Shown here piece after piece: positions 35,499 to 45,070 of a DNA stretch of 59,983 bases (its first letter is position 1; each line of letters starts with the position of its first letter). A model generated the notes under the pieces. The model saw nothing but the letters and a program-made list of their open reading frames with translations, was not told the origin of the DNA and did no database searches. Position numbers and translations under genes: made by a program. The DNA is from an uncultured Spartobacteria bacterium. Its GTDB lineage: Bacteria > Verrucomicrobiota > Verrucomicrobiia > Chthoniobacterales > JAATET01. The stretch spans positions 1-59,983 of the forward strand of contig CALGTD010000026.1 of assembly GCA_937901895.1 (NCBI GenBank), in the 5' to 3' direction.

Positions 35499-38189
35499 TT
35501 ACGAATTGGAGGCTCGCGTCAGCAACGCGACGGGAAAGCGGCCAAAGAGGGCATCGGGAGTGATGTCGCCCGAGAGCGTCGTCTCGGTGAAAACGTTGCG
35601 CCAGGTGCCGGTTGGGAGGGTGAGCTCGGTATCGGCCCAGTCGCCGTCGAGCGTCAGCGTAAAGCGAGGGACTGCCACGAACACATCCTCTCCGCGTTGG
35701 TAGCCGATCAAGTGACTCAGCCGCGAGCCGCGCGCGCTGATCGGCTGGTGGATGCCGTCGAAGCTTGCCTCGTGGGATCGCCGGACCTGCAGGGTGCGGT
35801 GAATCAGCCAGAGTTTCGCAACCCCCGAGTCCCAATCGCCGATGGCATCCGCAGCGGAGAGGGATGCGCATTGTTCGAGCGCCTTGCGGCGGGCTTTGAA
35901 GTCCACCGGCCGGCGGTTGTCTGGATCGACGAGACTGAGATCCCAGAACTCCGTGCCCTGGTAAAAATCCGGGGTCCCCGGTGCGGTCAGTTTGATGAGC
36001 GTTTGCGCGAGACTGTTGATGCGACCGGGGAGGAGAAGCGGAGCGACGAAACTCTCGACCTCACGACGAAACTCCTCACTCGCGAGGATCGTTTCCGTGA
36101 ACTCGCGAAGACTGTCTTCGTAGGCCGCGTTGGGCTCGTGCCAGGTGGTATGCATTTTCGCCTCGCGACAGGCTTTCAGCAGGTAGGCCCAGGCGCGCTC
36201 CGTCGAGATCGGCCATGCGCCGATAATGGTCTGGTAGAGCAGATATTCGGCGTGGCGGTCGGGGTTGCGTCCTCTCCACGCCGGTTCGTTCATTTCGGCC
36301 CAGCGATGGATGGCCGCGGACCACTTCTCCGGAATTTCGGTGAGGACGTCGATGCGCGCGCGGACGTCCTCACTGCGCTTCGTATCGTGCGTGGAGGTGG
36401 GCAGGAGGTTTTTGGGCCAGCGTTTCTGAAGATGCGCACAAAACTGATGGAACTGCGACGGTCCGATTCCGAGCAGGGCCGGTTGCGAACCGACCTCGTT
36501 GCACGAGACAAGCCGGTCGTAGCAATAGAACGTCGTGTCCTCCGCACCCTTCGCCATCACGGCCGGCGCGAGCTGTTGCCAGCGGGCGATGAATTCCGCC
36601 TCCATCGTTCCATCGAGTTCGTTCGTCAGCAGCGCTTCGAGAAAATCGAAAACCTGGGGTTCGATCGCGTCCGCGCCGGTGCGGGGCGCCTGCGCGCGGG
36701 CGGCTGCGACGGCGTCGCTGATTACTTTGTCGTCCTCCGGCGAAACAGGACGACTGTCCGGGGTCAGGTAGGTGCGGTAGACCGGCAGTGTGACGATGAG
36801 CAGCGCAATCGCGCGGCGAAGCTGCGCCCGGCTGAGGTCGTGGGTTTCCCAGCGGAGTTGCGCGATGTTCACCGCAATCGTGCTGAGGCGCTCGAGATCC
36901 GCGACGAAGTGGGCGTCGATGATGGCGTGCTTCTTCTCGCGGACGAGCGCGGAGTAGTTGATCGGGTGGCCGGTGAAGTCGGCGTAGGCAGCGGTGAGGA
37001 GGTCGGCCTTGTTGTCGTCCATCCACAGCCGGTTCACCTTGCTGAGAAACTCGTAGCCGACGGTGCCGTCGATCGGCCAGTCGTCGGGCAGCGTTTCCTC
37101 GGCATCGAGAATCTTCTCCGCATAGATGCGGCCATCAGGAAGCATCCGCCGCAGGCGTTCGAAATACTCGCGCGGATTGCGCAGCCCGTCCGGATGATCC
37201 ACCCGCAAGCCATCGAGTTGTCCGGCCTCGATCATCTTCGCGATGCGCGCATGCGTTTGCTCGAAGACACCGAGCGCCTCTGCCCGCACGCCGATGAGCG
37301 TGCCGATGTTGAAGAAGCGGCGGTAGTTGACGATCTCGCCCTCCAGTTTCCACCACGCGAGCCGGTAGAACTGGTCTTCGATGAGGCTGTGCAGCGCGAC
37401 CGGATCGGCAGCGAACTCCGCGCAGGTCTTGCGAACCTGATCCCGGATGGCGTGATCCTTCAAAAGCTCGCGTGTGGTTTCCGTGACTTGCGCGGCGAGG
37501 TCGCGGTAACGGTTGATGTCCTCGATTTCCGGATGCGGCAGCGCCCGAAGTTTGGCGAGGTCGGAAAGCGGGAATGCGAGATCCGGCGCGGCGGCTCCGA
37601 GCAAGGGACGCCACGATGCCGGACAGAGCGGCCAGGTGTTGTCGAAATAGCGGAGCCGGGGGAGTCCGGATTTGAGATCGATCGAGAGTTCGCCCTGCTC
37701 GAGCACACGTCCGTAGGGCTGGCCGAGCGTGCAGATCGCGATTTCCCAGCGGTTCGCAATGTCGAAGGGAAAGAGGTCGAAGGTCCCCACATGCTCGCTG
37801 AAGGGTCCGTGCGTGAGCACATCGCTCCACCATGGGTTCGATGTATCCGTCGTCATGTGATTCGGCACGATGTCGAGCAGGATGCCGAGTCCGTGTTCGC
37901 GTGCGGTTCGGTGGAATCGTTCCCACGCCTCCTCGCCGCCGATCTCGTCATTGATGCGTGTGGGATCGGCGACGTCGTAGCCGTGCAGGCTGCCCGGAGC
38001 GGCCTGCAGGCAAGGGGAGAGGTAGACGTGGCTGATGCCGAGGTCGCGCAGGTAGGGAAGAATGTCCGCCGCGGCATCGAGCGGGAAATCCTTGTGAATC
38101 TGCAGGCGGTAGGTGGCGAGCCAGGGAGCTTCTGAATGCGGCATCGTTGCTCGGGTGGAGTAATCGCTCATTCGACGCGATGAAATCAC
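35499..38189 (-). CDS. treY: malto-oligosyltrehalose synthase
   Basis: An 896-residue GH13 enzyme that isomerises the terminal alpha-1,4 bond of a maltodextrin to the alpha-1,1 bond of trehalose. It has ATYRLQIHKDFPLDAA…ILPYLRDLGISHVYLSP at the start, LDIVPNHM, LDGLRVDHPDGL (nucleophile), IYAEKIL (acid/base) and STHDTKRSEDVRAR. Its length exceeds many relatives of about 720-830 residues. The GTG at 38189 overlaps the glgX stop (GTGA); an ATG six codons later is an alternative. Confidence 0.95.
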   Translation of the reverse strand: MISSRRMSDYSTRATMPHSEAPWLATYRLQIHKDFPLDAAADILPYLRDLGISHVYLSPCLQAAPGSLHGYDVADPTRINDEIGGEEAWERFHRTAREHGLGILLDIVPNHMTTDTSNPWWSDVLTHGPFSEHVGTFDLFPFDIANRWEIAICTLGQPYGRVLEQGELSIDLKSGLPRLRYFDNTWPLCPASWRPLLGAAAPDLAFPLSDLAKLRALPHPEIEDINRYRDLAAQVTETTRELLKDHAIRDQVRKTCAEFAADPVALHSLIEDQFYRLAWWKLEGEIVNYRRFFNIGTLIGVRAEALGVFEQTHARIAKMIEAGQLDGLRVDHPDGLRNPREYFERLRRMLPDGRIYAEKILDAEETLPDDWPIDGTVGYEFLSKVNRLWMDDNKADLLTAAYADFTGHPINYSALVREKKHAIIDAHFVADLERLSTIAVNIAQLRWETHDLSRAQLRRAIALLIVTLPVYRTYLTPDSRPVSPEDDKVISDAVAAARAQAPRTGADAIEPQVFDFLEALLTNELDGTMEAEFIARWQQLAPAVMAKGAEDTTFYCYDRLVSCNEVGSQPALLGIGPSQFHQFCAHLQKRWPKNLLPTSTHDTKRSEDVRARIDVLTEIPEKWSAAIHRWAEMNEPAWRGRNPDRHAEYLLYQTIIGAWPISTERAWAYLLKACREAKMHTTWHEPNAAYEDSLREFTETILASEEFRREVESFVAPLLLPGRINSLAQTLIKLTAPGTPDFYQGTEFWDLSLVDPDNRRPVDFKARRKALEQCASLSAADAIGDWDSGVAKLWLIHRTLQVRRSHEASFDGIHQPISARGSRLSHLIGYQRGEDVFVAVPRFTLTLDGDWADTELTLPTGTWRNVFTETTLSGDITPDALFGRFPVALLTRASNS

Positions 38190-40375
38190 CGTGAGTGTGA
38201 AAGGACCACGAGTGACCTCGACTCGAGATTCACCACGGCCTTTGTGACTTTTTCCGTGCCGGGATGCAGATCGGGCCGCGCGGTGTCGAATGCGAAGAAC
38301 CAGCGTTTGCGCCGCACATCTGGCGGGAGGCGGAAGGGAACCGGTTCGTGATGGGAGTTGAGCAGGACGAGAAAGTCCTGGTCACGAGCGCGGCGGCCTT
38401 TTGCATTTCGAATTTCCGGAGCGTCTCCGAAGAGCAGCATCCCAAGCGTGCGCATCCAGCCGCCATCCTGCCAGTCCGCGTCCTGCATCGGCTCGCCGTC
38501 GGCGCGCACCCAGCGGACGTTCTCGCTCGGCGTCGCGGCAAGCGGATCGGCTTCGACATAGCTGCGGCGGTGAAAGTTCGGATGGTTCCGGCGGAAGTGG
38601 ATCAGCCGCGAAGTGAACTCGAGCAGCGCGCGGCGCGTGTCATCGAGATTCCAGTCGTGCCAGGAAATCTCGGTGTCCTGGCAATAGCCGTTGTTGTTGC
38701 CGCCCTGCGTGCGGCCCATCTCGTCCCCCGCGCAGAGCATCGGAACGCCCTGTGAAAGCATGAGCGTCGCGAGGAAGTTTCGCTTCTGACGCTCGCGGAG
38801 CTTGTTGACTTCGGGATCATCTGTTTCCCCCTCCGCACCACAGTTCCACGACTCGTTGTCGTTCGCGCCGTCGTTGTTGTTCTCGCCGTTGGCGTCGTTG
38901 TGCTTTTCGTTGTAGCTGACGAGGTCGTGGAGCGTGAATCCGTCGTGGGCGGTGATGAAATTGATGCTGGCCGATGGCGAACGGCCGCTGGCCTCGTAAA
39001 GATCCGCGCTTCCCGTGAGGCGCGTGGCGATCTCGCTGTGCATCCCGGTGTCGCCCTTCCAGAATTTCCGGACACTGTCGCGGTATTTGCCGTTCCACTC
39101 GGTCCAGTTGACCGGGAAATTGCCGACCTGATAGCCGCCCATTCCAAGGTCCCACGGCTCGGCGATGAGCTTCACCGTGGCGAGGGTGGGGTCCTGGTAG
39201 ATCGCGTTGAAGAACGCACCGAGCTGATCCACGTCGTAGAGCTCACGGGCGAGGGCGCTGGCGAGATCGAAGCGGAATCCGTCGACATGCATCTCGTTCA
39301 CCCAATAGCGCAGGCTGTCCATGAGGAGCTGCAACGAATGGGGATGAACCATGTTCAGCGTGTTTCCACATCCCGTGAAATCCATGTAATACCGCGCCTT
39401 GCCCTCGACGGTGCGGTAGTAGGCGAGGTTGTCGATGCCGCGGAACGAGAGCGTCGGACCGCGCTCGTTGCCTTCGGCCGTGTGATTGTAGACGACGTCG
39501 AGAATGACCTCGATCCCCGCGCGGTGAAGCGCCTTCACCATCTCGCGGAACTCGCGCACGGCATCCGCAGGATGATGACGCGAGGCAGCGTAGGAGCGAT
39601 GCGGCGCGAAGAATCCCAGCGTGTTGTAGCCCCAGTAGTTGTGCAGACCCTTTTCCTGCAGGTGGCGGTCGTCGGCGAAATACTGGATCGGCAGCAGCTC
39701 GATGGACGTGATGCCGAGCTTGAGCAGATGATCGATGATCGGTTGCGAACCGACAGCGGCATAGGTGCCACGAATCTCCTCCGGCACGTCGGGGTGGCGC
39801 ATCGTGAGCCCCTTCACATGCGCTTCGTAGATGATCGTGTTGTGCCACGGGATGGCGGGCGACTTGTCGTCTTCCCAGTCGAATTCGGGATCCGTGACGA
39901 TGCCAAGCGGCGCAAAGGGCGCGCTGTCGCGTTCATCGAAAGAAAGATCCTCTGCCTCGTTTCCGATCGTGTAGCCGAAGAGGGAATCGTCCCATTGAAT
40001 CTCGCGGCCGATGGCCTTCGCATAGGGATCGAGCAGGAGCTTGTTCGCGTTGAAGCGCAGGCCATTCTCCGGTTCGTAGGGACCGTGAACCCGGTAGCCG
40101 TAGAGCTGGCCGGGCTTCACCTCGGGCAGATAGATGTGCCAGACGCCGTTGGTGCGCTCCCGCAGACGGACGCGCCGGGATTCGCTCGTGTCCTCGCTCT
40201 TGTCGAACAAACACAGCTCCACGAACTCGGCGCCCTCAGAGAAGATCGCGAAGTTGGTTCCCGTTCCGTCGTAGGTCGCCCCTTGAGGAAATGGGGAACC
40301 CGGTTGGTAGTTGTCGTCGGGTCCGGGCGCCGCCACCTGCCCCTGAGTCTCCAATTCGGCCGCTTCGGTTGTCAT
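38186..40375 (-). CDS. glgX: glycogen debranching enzyme GlgX/TreX
   Basis: A 729-residue isoamylase-type GH13_11 enzyme cutting alpha-1,6 branches to yield linear maltodextrins for TreY. The N-terminal CBM48 region (YQPGSPFPQGATYDGTGTNFAIFSEGAEFVELCLFD) is followed by the barrel with VDGFRFDLASAL, LIAEPWD and TAHDGFTLHDLVSYNEKHN. It is the first gene of the treX-treY-treZ-trehalase-PAP2 operon. The ATG at 40375 has AAGGAG only two bases upstream; an ATG ten codons upstream (40405) is an alternative. Confidence 0.94.
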   Translation of the reverse strand: MTTEAAELETQGQVAAPGPDDNYQPGSPFPQGATYDGTGTNFAIFSEGAEFVELCLFDKSEDTSESRRVRLRERTNGVWHIYLPEVKPGQLYGYRVHGPYEPENGLRFNANKLLLDPYAKAIGREIQWDDSLFGYTIGNEAEDLSFDERDSAPFAPLGIVTDPEFDWEDDKSPAIPWHNTIIYEAHVKGLTMRHPDVPEEIRGTYAAVGSQPIIDHLLKLGITSIELLPIQYFADDRHLQEKGLHNYWGYNTLGFFAPHRSYAASRHHPADAVREFREMVKALHRAGIEVILDVVYNHTAEGNERGPTLSFRGIDNLAYYRTVEGKARYYMDFTGCGNTLNMVHPHSLQLLMDSLRYWVNEMHVDGFRFDLASALARELYDVDQLGAFFNAIYQDPTLATVKLIAEPWDLGMGGYQVGNFPVNWTEWNGKYRDSVRKFWKGDTGMHSEIATRLTGSADLYEASGRSPSASINFITAHDGFTLHDLVSYNEKHNDANGENNNDGANDNESWNCGAEGETDDPEVNKLRERQKRNFLATLMLSQGVPMLCAGDEMGRTQGGNNNGYCQDTEISWHDWNLDDTRRALLEFTSRLIHFRRNHPNFHRRSYVEADPLAATPSENVRWVRADGEPMQDADWQDGGWMRTLGMLLFGDAPEIRNAKGRRARDQDFLVLLNSHHEPVPFRLPPDVRRKRWFFAFDTARPDLHPGTEKVTKAVVNLESRSLVVLSHSR

Positions 40376-40406
40376 CACTCCTTCTATACAGAAGCCGGCA
40401 CCCATC

Positions 40407-40427
40407 CCGGTATCGGGACTTTACCGG
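40407..40427. promoter_or_regulatory. inverted repeat upstream of the trehalose operon
   Basis: CCGGTA (40407-40412) and TACCGG (40422-40427) form a 6-bp inverted repeat with a 9-bp spacer. An overlapping CCCG-GTAT-CGGG also reads as a small hairpin. It is about 30 bp upstream of the glgX start, in the only untranslated stretch before the five-gene operon, so it is a reasonable operator candidate. No regulator gene lies nearby. Confidence 0.35.
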
Positions 40428-40471
40428 ATACGCAGGGGGCAACTGGCCTGATGAAGCGAGATTGGACAGTG

Positions 40472-43400
40472 TCAGCGCTCGATCAGACGCACCCGCAGGA
40501 AGTGAACATCCTCGCTGTCCATTGGCGTGGACGCCCGCCATGTTTCGGTGACCGTGCCATCGCCATTCAAGCGGGTCCGGACCAGCACCGCGTCGTCGGA
40601 CCAGTGCGAGAGGGTGTCCGAGGTGTCCACGATGTAATCGACATCCTCGGCACCGACGAGGCGCGTGAAAGTAAGCGTGAGGTAGCGGCCCGCAGTGCCA
40701 TCGACGATCAGGTTCTCCTCGGCGAGCGTGCCGATGTTTCCGAGATCCGGCGCGAGCGGGTCGCCGTGGAATCCGTATTCGACGAGGTTGGTGCGTGCAT
40801 CGCCATCGTCGTCCGAGTGGCGGTCACCCACGCCGGGGTGGTCGTTCACCCAGTCGTTGAAATGAATCGTGTCCTTCGCTCCAGCGCTGCCACCGAGCGA
40901 CCGGCTCGCCCGCCAGCTCGAGGCGAGCGAATAGTCGGGAAGGGATTTCGGAGCGATCAGGACGAGGCTGTATCCCTCACCATCGGCCGCTTCCGGCCAT
41001 GGAACGCTGTCATCGTAGAGGAAGTCGTGGATCGCCGCGTCACCCACGGAGAGGACAATGCGTTCGCCTTCGTTGGCGAGGCTCCCGGAATACGTGCCGG
41101 CGATCGGCTTGTCCGCGCCATACCGCAGCGCGAAGGCGGCGGGGTCCTTGACCACGACGAGGAACGCGCCCGGGGCAAGAATGGTTCCCGGTTCGAAGGC
41201 GAAGGTGATGCCCGTGGTGAAGGCGACCGAGCCGAGGTCGACGGGTTCGTCGCCGATGTTTGCGAGTTCGATGAATTCGAAGATCTGCTTGTCGGTGAGC
41301 CCGGCTGCGGCTTCCGCCGGAGTGATCGGACCTGGATTATACATGATCTCGGTAATCGCGAGATTCTCAGAGGTGGGAATAGCGGCGATCGCACTCGGGA
41401 CGAACTGAATTGGCTGGGACCAATGGCTCCAGCGTCCCGTGTTGTCCTTGTGACGGACACGCACGCGGTAGGTGTGCCCCGGTTTCACCGCGGATGGCGG
41501 GACGAGAACCTCGGCGTGGAAGGTGGAAATCTCCGCCGAGCGCCAGACGTCCGTGATTTCGTAGAGCCAGGGCTGGGAAGGATCGTGTCCGGGAATGCCC
41601 GGTGCGGAAATCTCCGCCACCCGCCACTGCAGGGCGGCGAAGGTGCCGGCTCCCTGCGGATCGGCAAACGCGCTGGATTTGAATCGCAGGTCATCGAGCG
41701 GGAAATCCGGAGCGCCTTCGTAGGTAAGCGTCGGACGATTGGGGATCGATGTGTCTGCGGCCTCCGTGCGGAGCGCCTCGTAACCGTAGCCCCTCTGGAT
41801 CCCGTTTGTCGGCGACCACGAGCCACCCGGGTAGGTGTCGGTCATGTAATCGAGGAGGTATTTCCGAAACCCCGCGTGATCGGAGCTGACAAGCGTGCGC
41901 GTCCAGTATGCGTCGGTGCTCGAACCGCCAAGACCGGGATTTCGATAATCCTGATAGGGCGTCTTGAAAAAATTTCCGCGATGCGTGGACTTCGCGCTTC
42001 CCGAGTTGTTCGTGCGGGGGTTCATGTTCCACATCGCCGCGTCCGCGTTCGCCCATGTGATTGTCTCACCGGTGGGGGAGACGATCTCCGCGTATTCGTG
42101 GATGAGCTGTCCGATCTGGCCGCCGGTTGGCGAGGGATCGGAGGCGACGAGGTCGAGGATCTCGCGCGCGCGGTTGCGAAATTCCAGATGCAGCGCGGCG
42201 TGCTGGAGGATCGATTTGTGCGCGTGGATGACCCCGGGAATCCACGTGCCATTGATCGTCGTGCCCCAGTGCGACATGGCGATGAACATCATGTCGAGGT
42301 CCCACGGCATGGGCACCCAGCGGTTGTCGGACGAGCGGTGGTAGAAGTAGTGATTGTAGCCGCCGCGAAGGTCGACATTGCCGACGAGGCGGTTGATCGC
42401 ATGAAACGTGTAGTAGGCGTCCATGTCCATGTTGGCGCGCCACCACGCCTCGGTGGGATTCGCGTTGCTGGACGTGTGTGCATTGCGAAAGGCGAGCCAG
42501 TCCGAGCCGTCGGTCGGCTGTCCGTCGCCCTGGTGCTTCCGGTCGCCGTTGTTTCCCTCGATCTTGTAAATCGTCCCGTCGGGTAGTCCGCGTTCGTTGA
42601 GAAACGAGCCATCCGGCTGCTCGACGGCGAGGTAGAGTCCCCAGAAGTCCCCGTTGCCGCCGGAGGGGTTGCCGCCGGAGAACTGGTTGCTGCCCGGGGA
42701 TTCCGAAGCGGCATCGATCACGCGAAGGTGCGAGTGGTGCGTGAGCGGCGCGGGAACACCTGCGAGCTCGAACAGCCGGAAGGGAATGGCCTCGTCGAGC
42801 CCGGCGATCCCGCGATTCACCGCCGCCCACGGGCTGGCGCAGGCGTTGAGGTTCAACTCATCCCAGGGCCGCGCATACGGGCGGCCGCGGTGGTCGGTCG
42901 CCTGCAGCTCGCGGGCACGGTTGAAATGGAAGCGCCACTTGTTCTTGCCGGAGAGATAGGTCGAGCCCTCGCCGCGGATGTTGAACTGGACGTGATCGTA
43001 GACGACGCCGTTGTGGACGAGCGATCCCCAGAACCGCGTGCCGCTATGGTTGCTGTTGTATTGGCAGGCCGTGACATCGGACGACGTGGCGATGAGGTGG
43101 TAGGTGGGAAGAGCCGCCAGCAGCGAGCCGGGATAGGTGACGACCGGCGTGGAGCCTGGAACGAACGCCCCGCTCCACGACGGCACGCCATTGTAGACGA
43201 ACCACGCGAAGTTCGGCGATCCGTCGTCGCGATAAGGAACGGTGACGACGTGCTCCGCGGAATTCGTCGCGGAAATGCGGTAGCGCACAAGTCGGCGGTG
43301 GCTCTGCGCGGGAACGACGGCGGTGAAAATTCCATCGCCGGCCTGCGCGTCTCCGTTGAGGCCGTCGTCCTTCATCGGAAGCGTCGTCCACGTGGTCTCG

Positions 43401-44740
43401 TAGGCGTCGTCGTTTTTGCGGATGTAGGCGCCGGGCGCGACGATCTGGAGGTGCAGGTTCACCGCGGCCACACCCTGCGGATCGCGCACGCGCGCGGTCA
43501 CCGTGACGGGCTGGCCGGAGGTCGGAGCGGCGGGGGAGTGGGAGACCTGATCGACCGACGGCGGGTGAATGGCGGACCACACGGAGTTTTTCGCGCCGGG
43601 AGTGGGCGCGACCCCGGACGTCTTGCTCTCGAGCAGCTCGGCGTCGAGCAGGATGTCGCTGCTGCCGACCGACTGATTGAGCACGTGAATCGCGAGGACG
43701 TTGTCGCCTTCGACGAGGTAGTTGCCGGCGTTCGGCAGCACAAACTCGTCCCACTGGTTCGGGTTGTGAAGCGAGGAGGTCGCGTTGTAGGCGATGTGCC
43801 CCGAGCCCACGGCGACGCGTGCGATCTCCTGACCATTGATCCAGACGATGTAGCCATCGTCGGCGAGCACGCGGAGGCGGAGTTGCGCGGGAACTTCGCC
43901 AGGCGCGATGGCAAACGCGCGGCGGAAATACAGCGACGAGTAGGAATTCCGCATGTCGGTGATTGCGGTGTTCCAGGAATGGTTGCCGTAACCGATCGGC
44001 GTCCGGCCGGTGAGCCACGAGGCGTTTTCCACAAACCCGGGCAGCCTCCATGCGGAGACGGGTGAGGACGGCTCGCTTGTGCCCTTGCGATAGCGCCAGT
44101 TGTCGTCGCCGGCGACGATGTAGATCTGCGCCTCGCCGGTATCCACGGGGTTGCCGGAGGATCGCCACGATCCAGGAAGGCTGTTGTCGAGCGAGGGATG
44201 GATGAGCTCCACGGACGCGCCTCCGCCGCTGGCCGCCGTCGGCCACGGGAAGCCGACGGAGTAGGTCAATTCATCGGCCGTCTGCCCCCCGGCATTGCGG
44301 AGCCGGATGCGCTCGCCTTCGTTGGACAGCCTGCCGGTCCATGGACCGAGAGCGGGAAACCCGTGCGTGCTCTGGAAGGCCGCAGGATCGCCGGACACGA
44401 CGAGATACCCCTGCGCCGGAATCGTCGTGCCGTTCGGAAATGCGTAGGTGATGCCGGAGTCGAAATGCCAGCCCGTCAGGTCGACGGCTTCGTCTCCGGT
44501 GTTGTGCAGCTCGATGAACTCCGGCGCCGAGGTGCCGGACGGCGCGTCGTAGAAGAACTCATTGATGACGACATCGGCCCGCGCGCCCGCGGCGAGGAGG
44601 GCGAACGTCAGGACCGCGACGACACGGCGAAGGAAAAAGTGCGCCCGGACTTGAGGAGAGTGCGGGCGCCCGGTGCGAGCATGGAGGGGCAACGTTGGAG
44701 GGGTTTCGTCCAAGCTTCCCCATGGACGGGCGTTTCGCAA
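40472..44740 (-). CDS. giant exported CotH-kinase/lamin-tail protein
   Basis: About 1,400 residues, exported (signal core FFLRRVVAVLTFALLAAGARA). A first lamin-tail domain follows (VVINEFFYDAPSGTSAPEFIELHNTGDEAVDLTGW, about residues 57-170), then a beta-sandwich region, a CotH spore-coat-kinase-like domain (about 560-960, with FNIRGEGSTYLSGKNKWRFHF and MPWDLDMMF), Ig/FN3-like domains, and a second lamin-tail domain (ITEIMYNPG…FEFIELANIGDEPVDLGS, about 1180-1290). The pattern is common in large verrucomicrobial and planctomycetal exoproteins. CotH-like kinases phosphorylate proteins; activity here is unproven. The start is uncertain: no in-frame ATG precedes the signal peptide, and 44740 is a TTG. 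Other TTG codons nearer the signal peptide are possible. Confidence 0.82.
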   Translation of the reverse strand: MRNARPWGSLDETPPTLPLHARTGRPHSPQVRAHFFLRRVVAVLTFALLAAGARADVVINEFFYDAPSGTSAPEFIELHNTGDEAVDLTGWHFDSGITYAFPNGTTIPAQGYLVVSGDPAAFQSTHGFPALGPWTGRLSNEGERIRLRNAGGQTADELTYSVGFPWPTAASGGGASVELIHPSLDNSLPGSWRSSGNPVDTGEAQIYIVAGDDNWRYRKGTSEPSSPVSAWRLPGFVENASWLTGRTPIGYGNHSWNTAITDMRNSYSSLYFRRAFAIAPGEVPAQLRLRVLADDGYIVWINGQEIARVAVGSGHIAYNATSSLHNPNQWDEFVLPNAGNYLVEGDNVLAIHVLNQSVGSSDILLDAELLESKTSGVAPTPGAKNSVWSAIHPPSVDQVSHSPAAPTSGQPVTVTARVRDPQGVAAVNLHLQIVAPGAYIRKNDDAYETTWTTLPMKDDGLNGDAQAGDGIFTAVVPAQSHRRLVRYRISATNSAEHVVTVPYRDDGSPNFAWFVYNGVPSWSGAFVPGSTPVVTYPGSLLAALPTYHLIATSSDVTACQYNSNHSGTRFWGSLVHNGVVYDHVQFNIRGEGSTYLSGKNKWRFHFNRARELQATDHRGRPYARPWDELNLNACASPWAAVNRGIAGLDEAIPFRLFELAGVPAPLTHHSHLRVIDAASESPGSNQFSGGNPSGGNGDFWGLYLAVEQPDGSFLNERGLPDGTIYKIEGNNGDRKHQGDGQPTDGSDWLAFRNAHTSSNANPTEAWWRANMDMDAYYTFHAINRLVGNVDLRGGYNHYFYHRSSDNRWVPMPWDLDMMFIAMSHWGTTINGTWIPGVIHAHKSILQHAALHLEFRNRAREILDLVASDPSPTGGQIGQLIHEYAEIVSPTGETITWANADAAMWNMNPRTNNSGSAKSTHRGNFFKTPYQDYRNPGLGGSSTDAYWTRTLVSSDHAGFRKYLLDYMTDTYPGGSWSPTNGIQRGYGYEALRTEAADTSIPNRPTLTYEGAPDFPLDDLRFKSSAFADPQGAGTFAALQWRVAEISAPGIPGHDPSQPWLYEITDVWRSAEISTFHAEVLVPPSAVKPGHTYRVRVRHKDNTGRWSHWSQPIQFVPSAIAAIPTSENLAITEIMYNPGPITPAEAAAGLTDKQIFEFIELANIGDEPVDLGSVAFTTGITFAFEPGTILAPGAFLVVVKDPAAFALRYGADKPIAGTYSGSLANEGERIVLSVGDAAIHDFLYDDSVPWPEAADGEGYSLVLIAPKSLPDYSLASSWRASRSLGGSAGAKDTIHFNDWVNDHPGVGDRHSDDDGDARTNLVEYGFHGDPLAPDLGNIGTLAEENLIVDGTAGRYLTLTFTRLVGAEDVDYIVDTSDTLSHWSDDAVLVRTRLNGDGTVTETWRASTPMDSEDVHFLRVRLIER

Positions 44741-44791
44741 GCTCCGGATGGGGCGGCGTTTCCCGCGGAAATGCGAATGCCCGGAGCGGGA

Positions 44792-45015
44792 TTATCCTGC
44801 GCGCAGGAATCGACGCACGCCGATGATCGTCACCAGCAGGCCCGCAATCGCGACCGCACACGCCGGGGGTTTGGGGACGACGGCAACCACGCTGAGATTG
44901 TCGAAAAAGACGTCCTACTCGCCATCATCGATCAGGTCCTGCAGCACGAGCGTCCGCGCTTTTTGTGCGGACCGCCGCACTTTTGGCTCGGCACGGCTGT
45001 GTGCGACGAACGCCA
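44792..45015 (-). pseudogene. remnant of a PEP-CTERM protein gene (3' end only)
   Basis: On the minus strand one frame reads …ARTLVLQDLIDDGE, a TAG (44917-44915), then DVFFDNLSVVAVVPKPP, followed by ACAVAIAGLLVTIIGVRRFLRAG and TAA at 44792. This is the usual C-terminus of a verrucomicrobial PEP-CTERM protein: the FDNLSV strand, a P-x-P motif (PKP for PEP), one membrane helix and a basic tail. The TAG most simply replaces a tyrosine codon (DDGEYDVFFDN is the common form). Recognisable similarity fades near 44.95-45.0 kb and no start or signal peptide is present, so only the last 50 or so codons survive. The break coincides with the left edge of the phosphorothioation island. Confidence 0.65.
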
Positions 45016-45070
45016 ACTGGTTCGGCATTTCGCCTTTCGCTCTTCGATTGGGGTGGATAAACCTCCCACA

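Noticed and set aside
38900..42586. A plus-strand open frame of about 1,230 codons
   Set aside because: It is antisense to glgX and the CotH gene, has Arg/Val/Glu-biased composition and no family motif; high-GC DNA leaves the opposite strand open.
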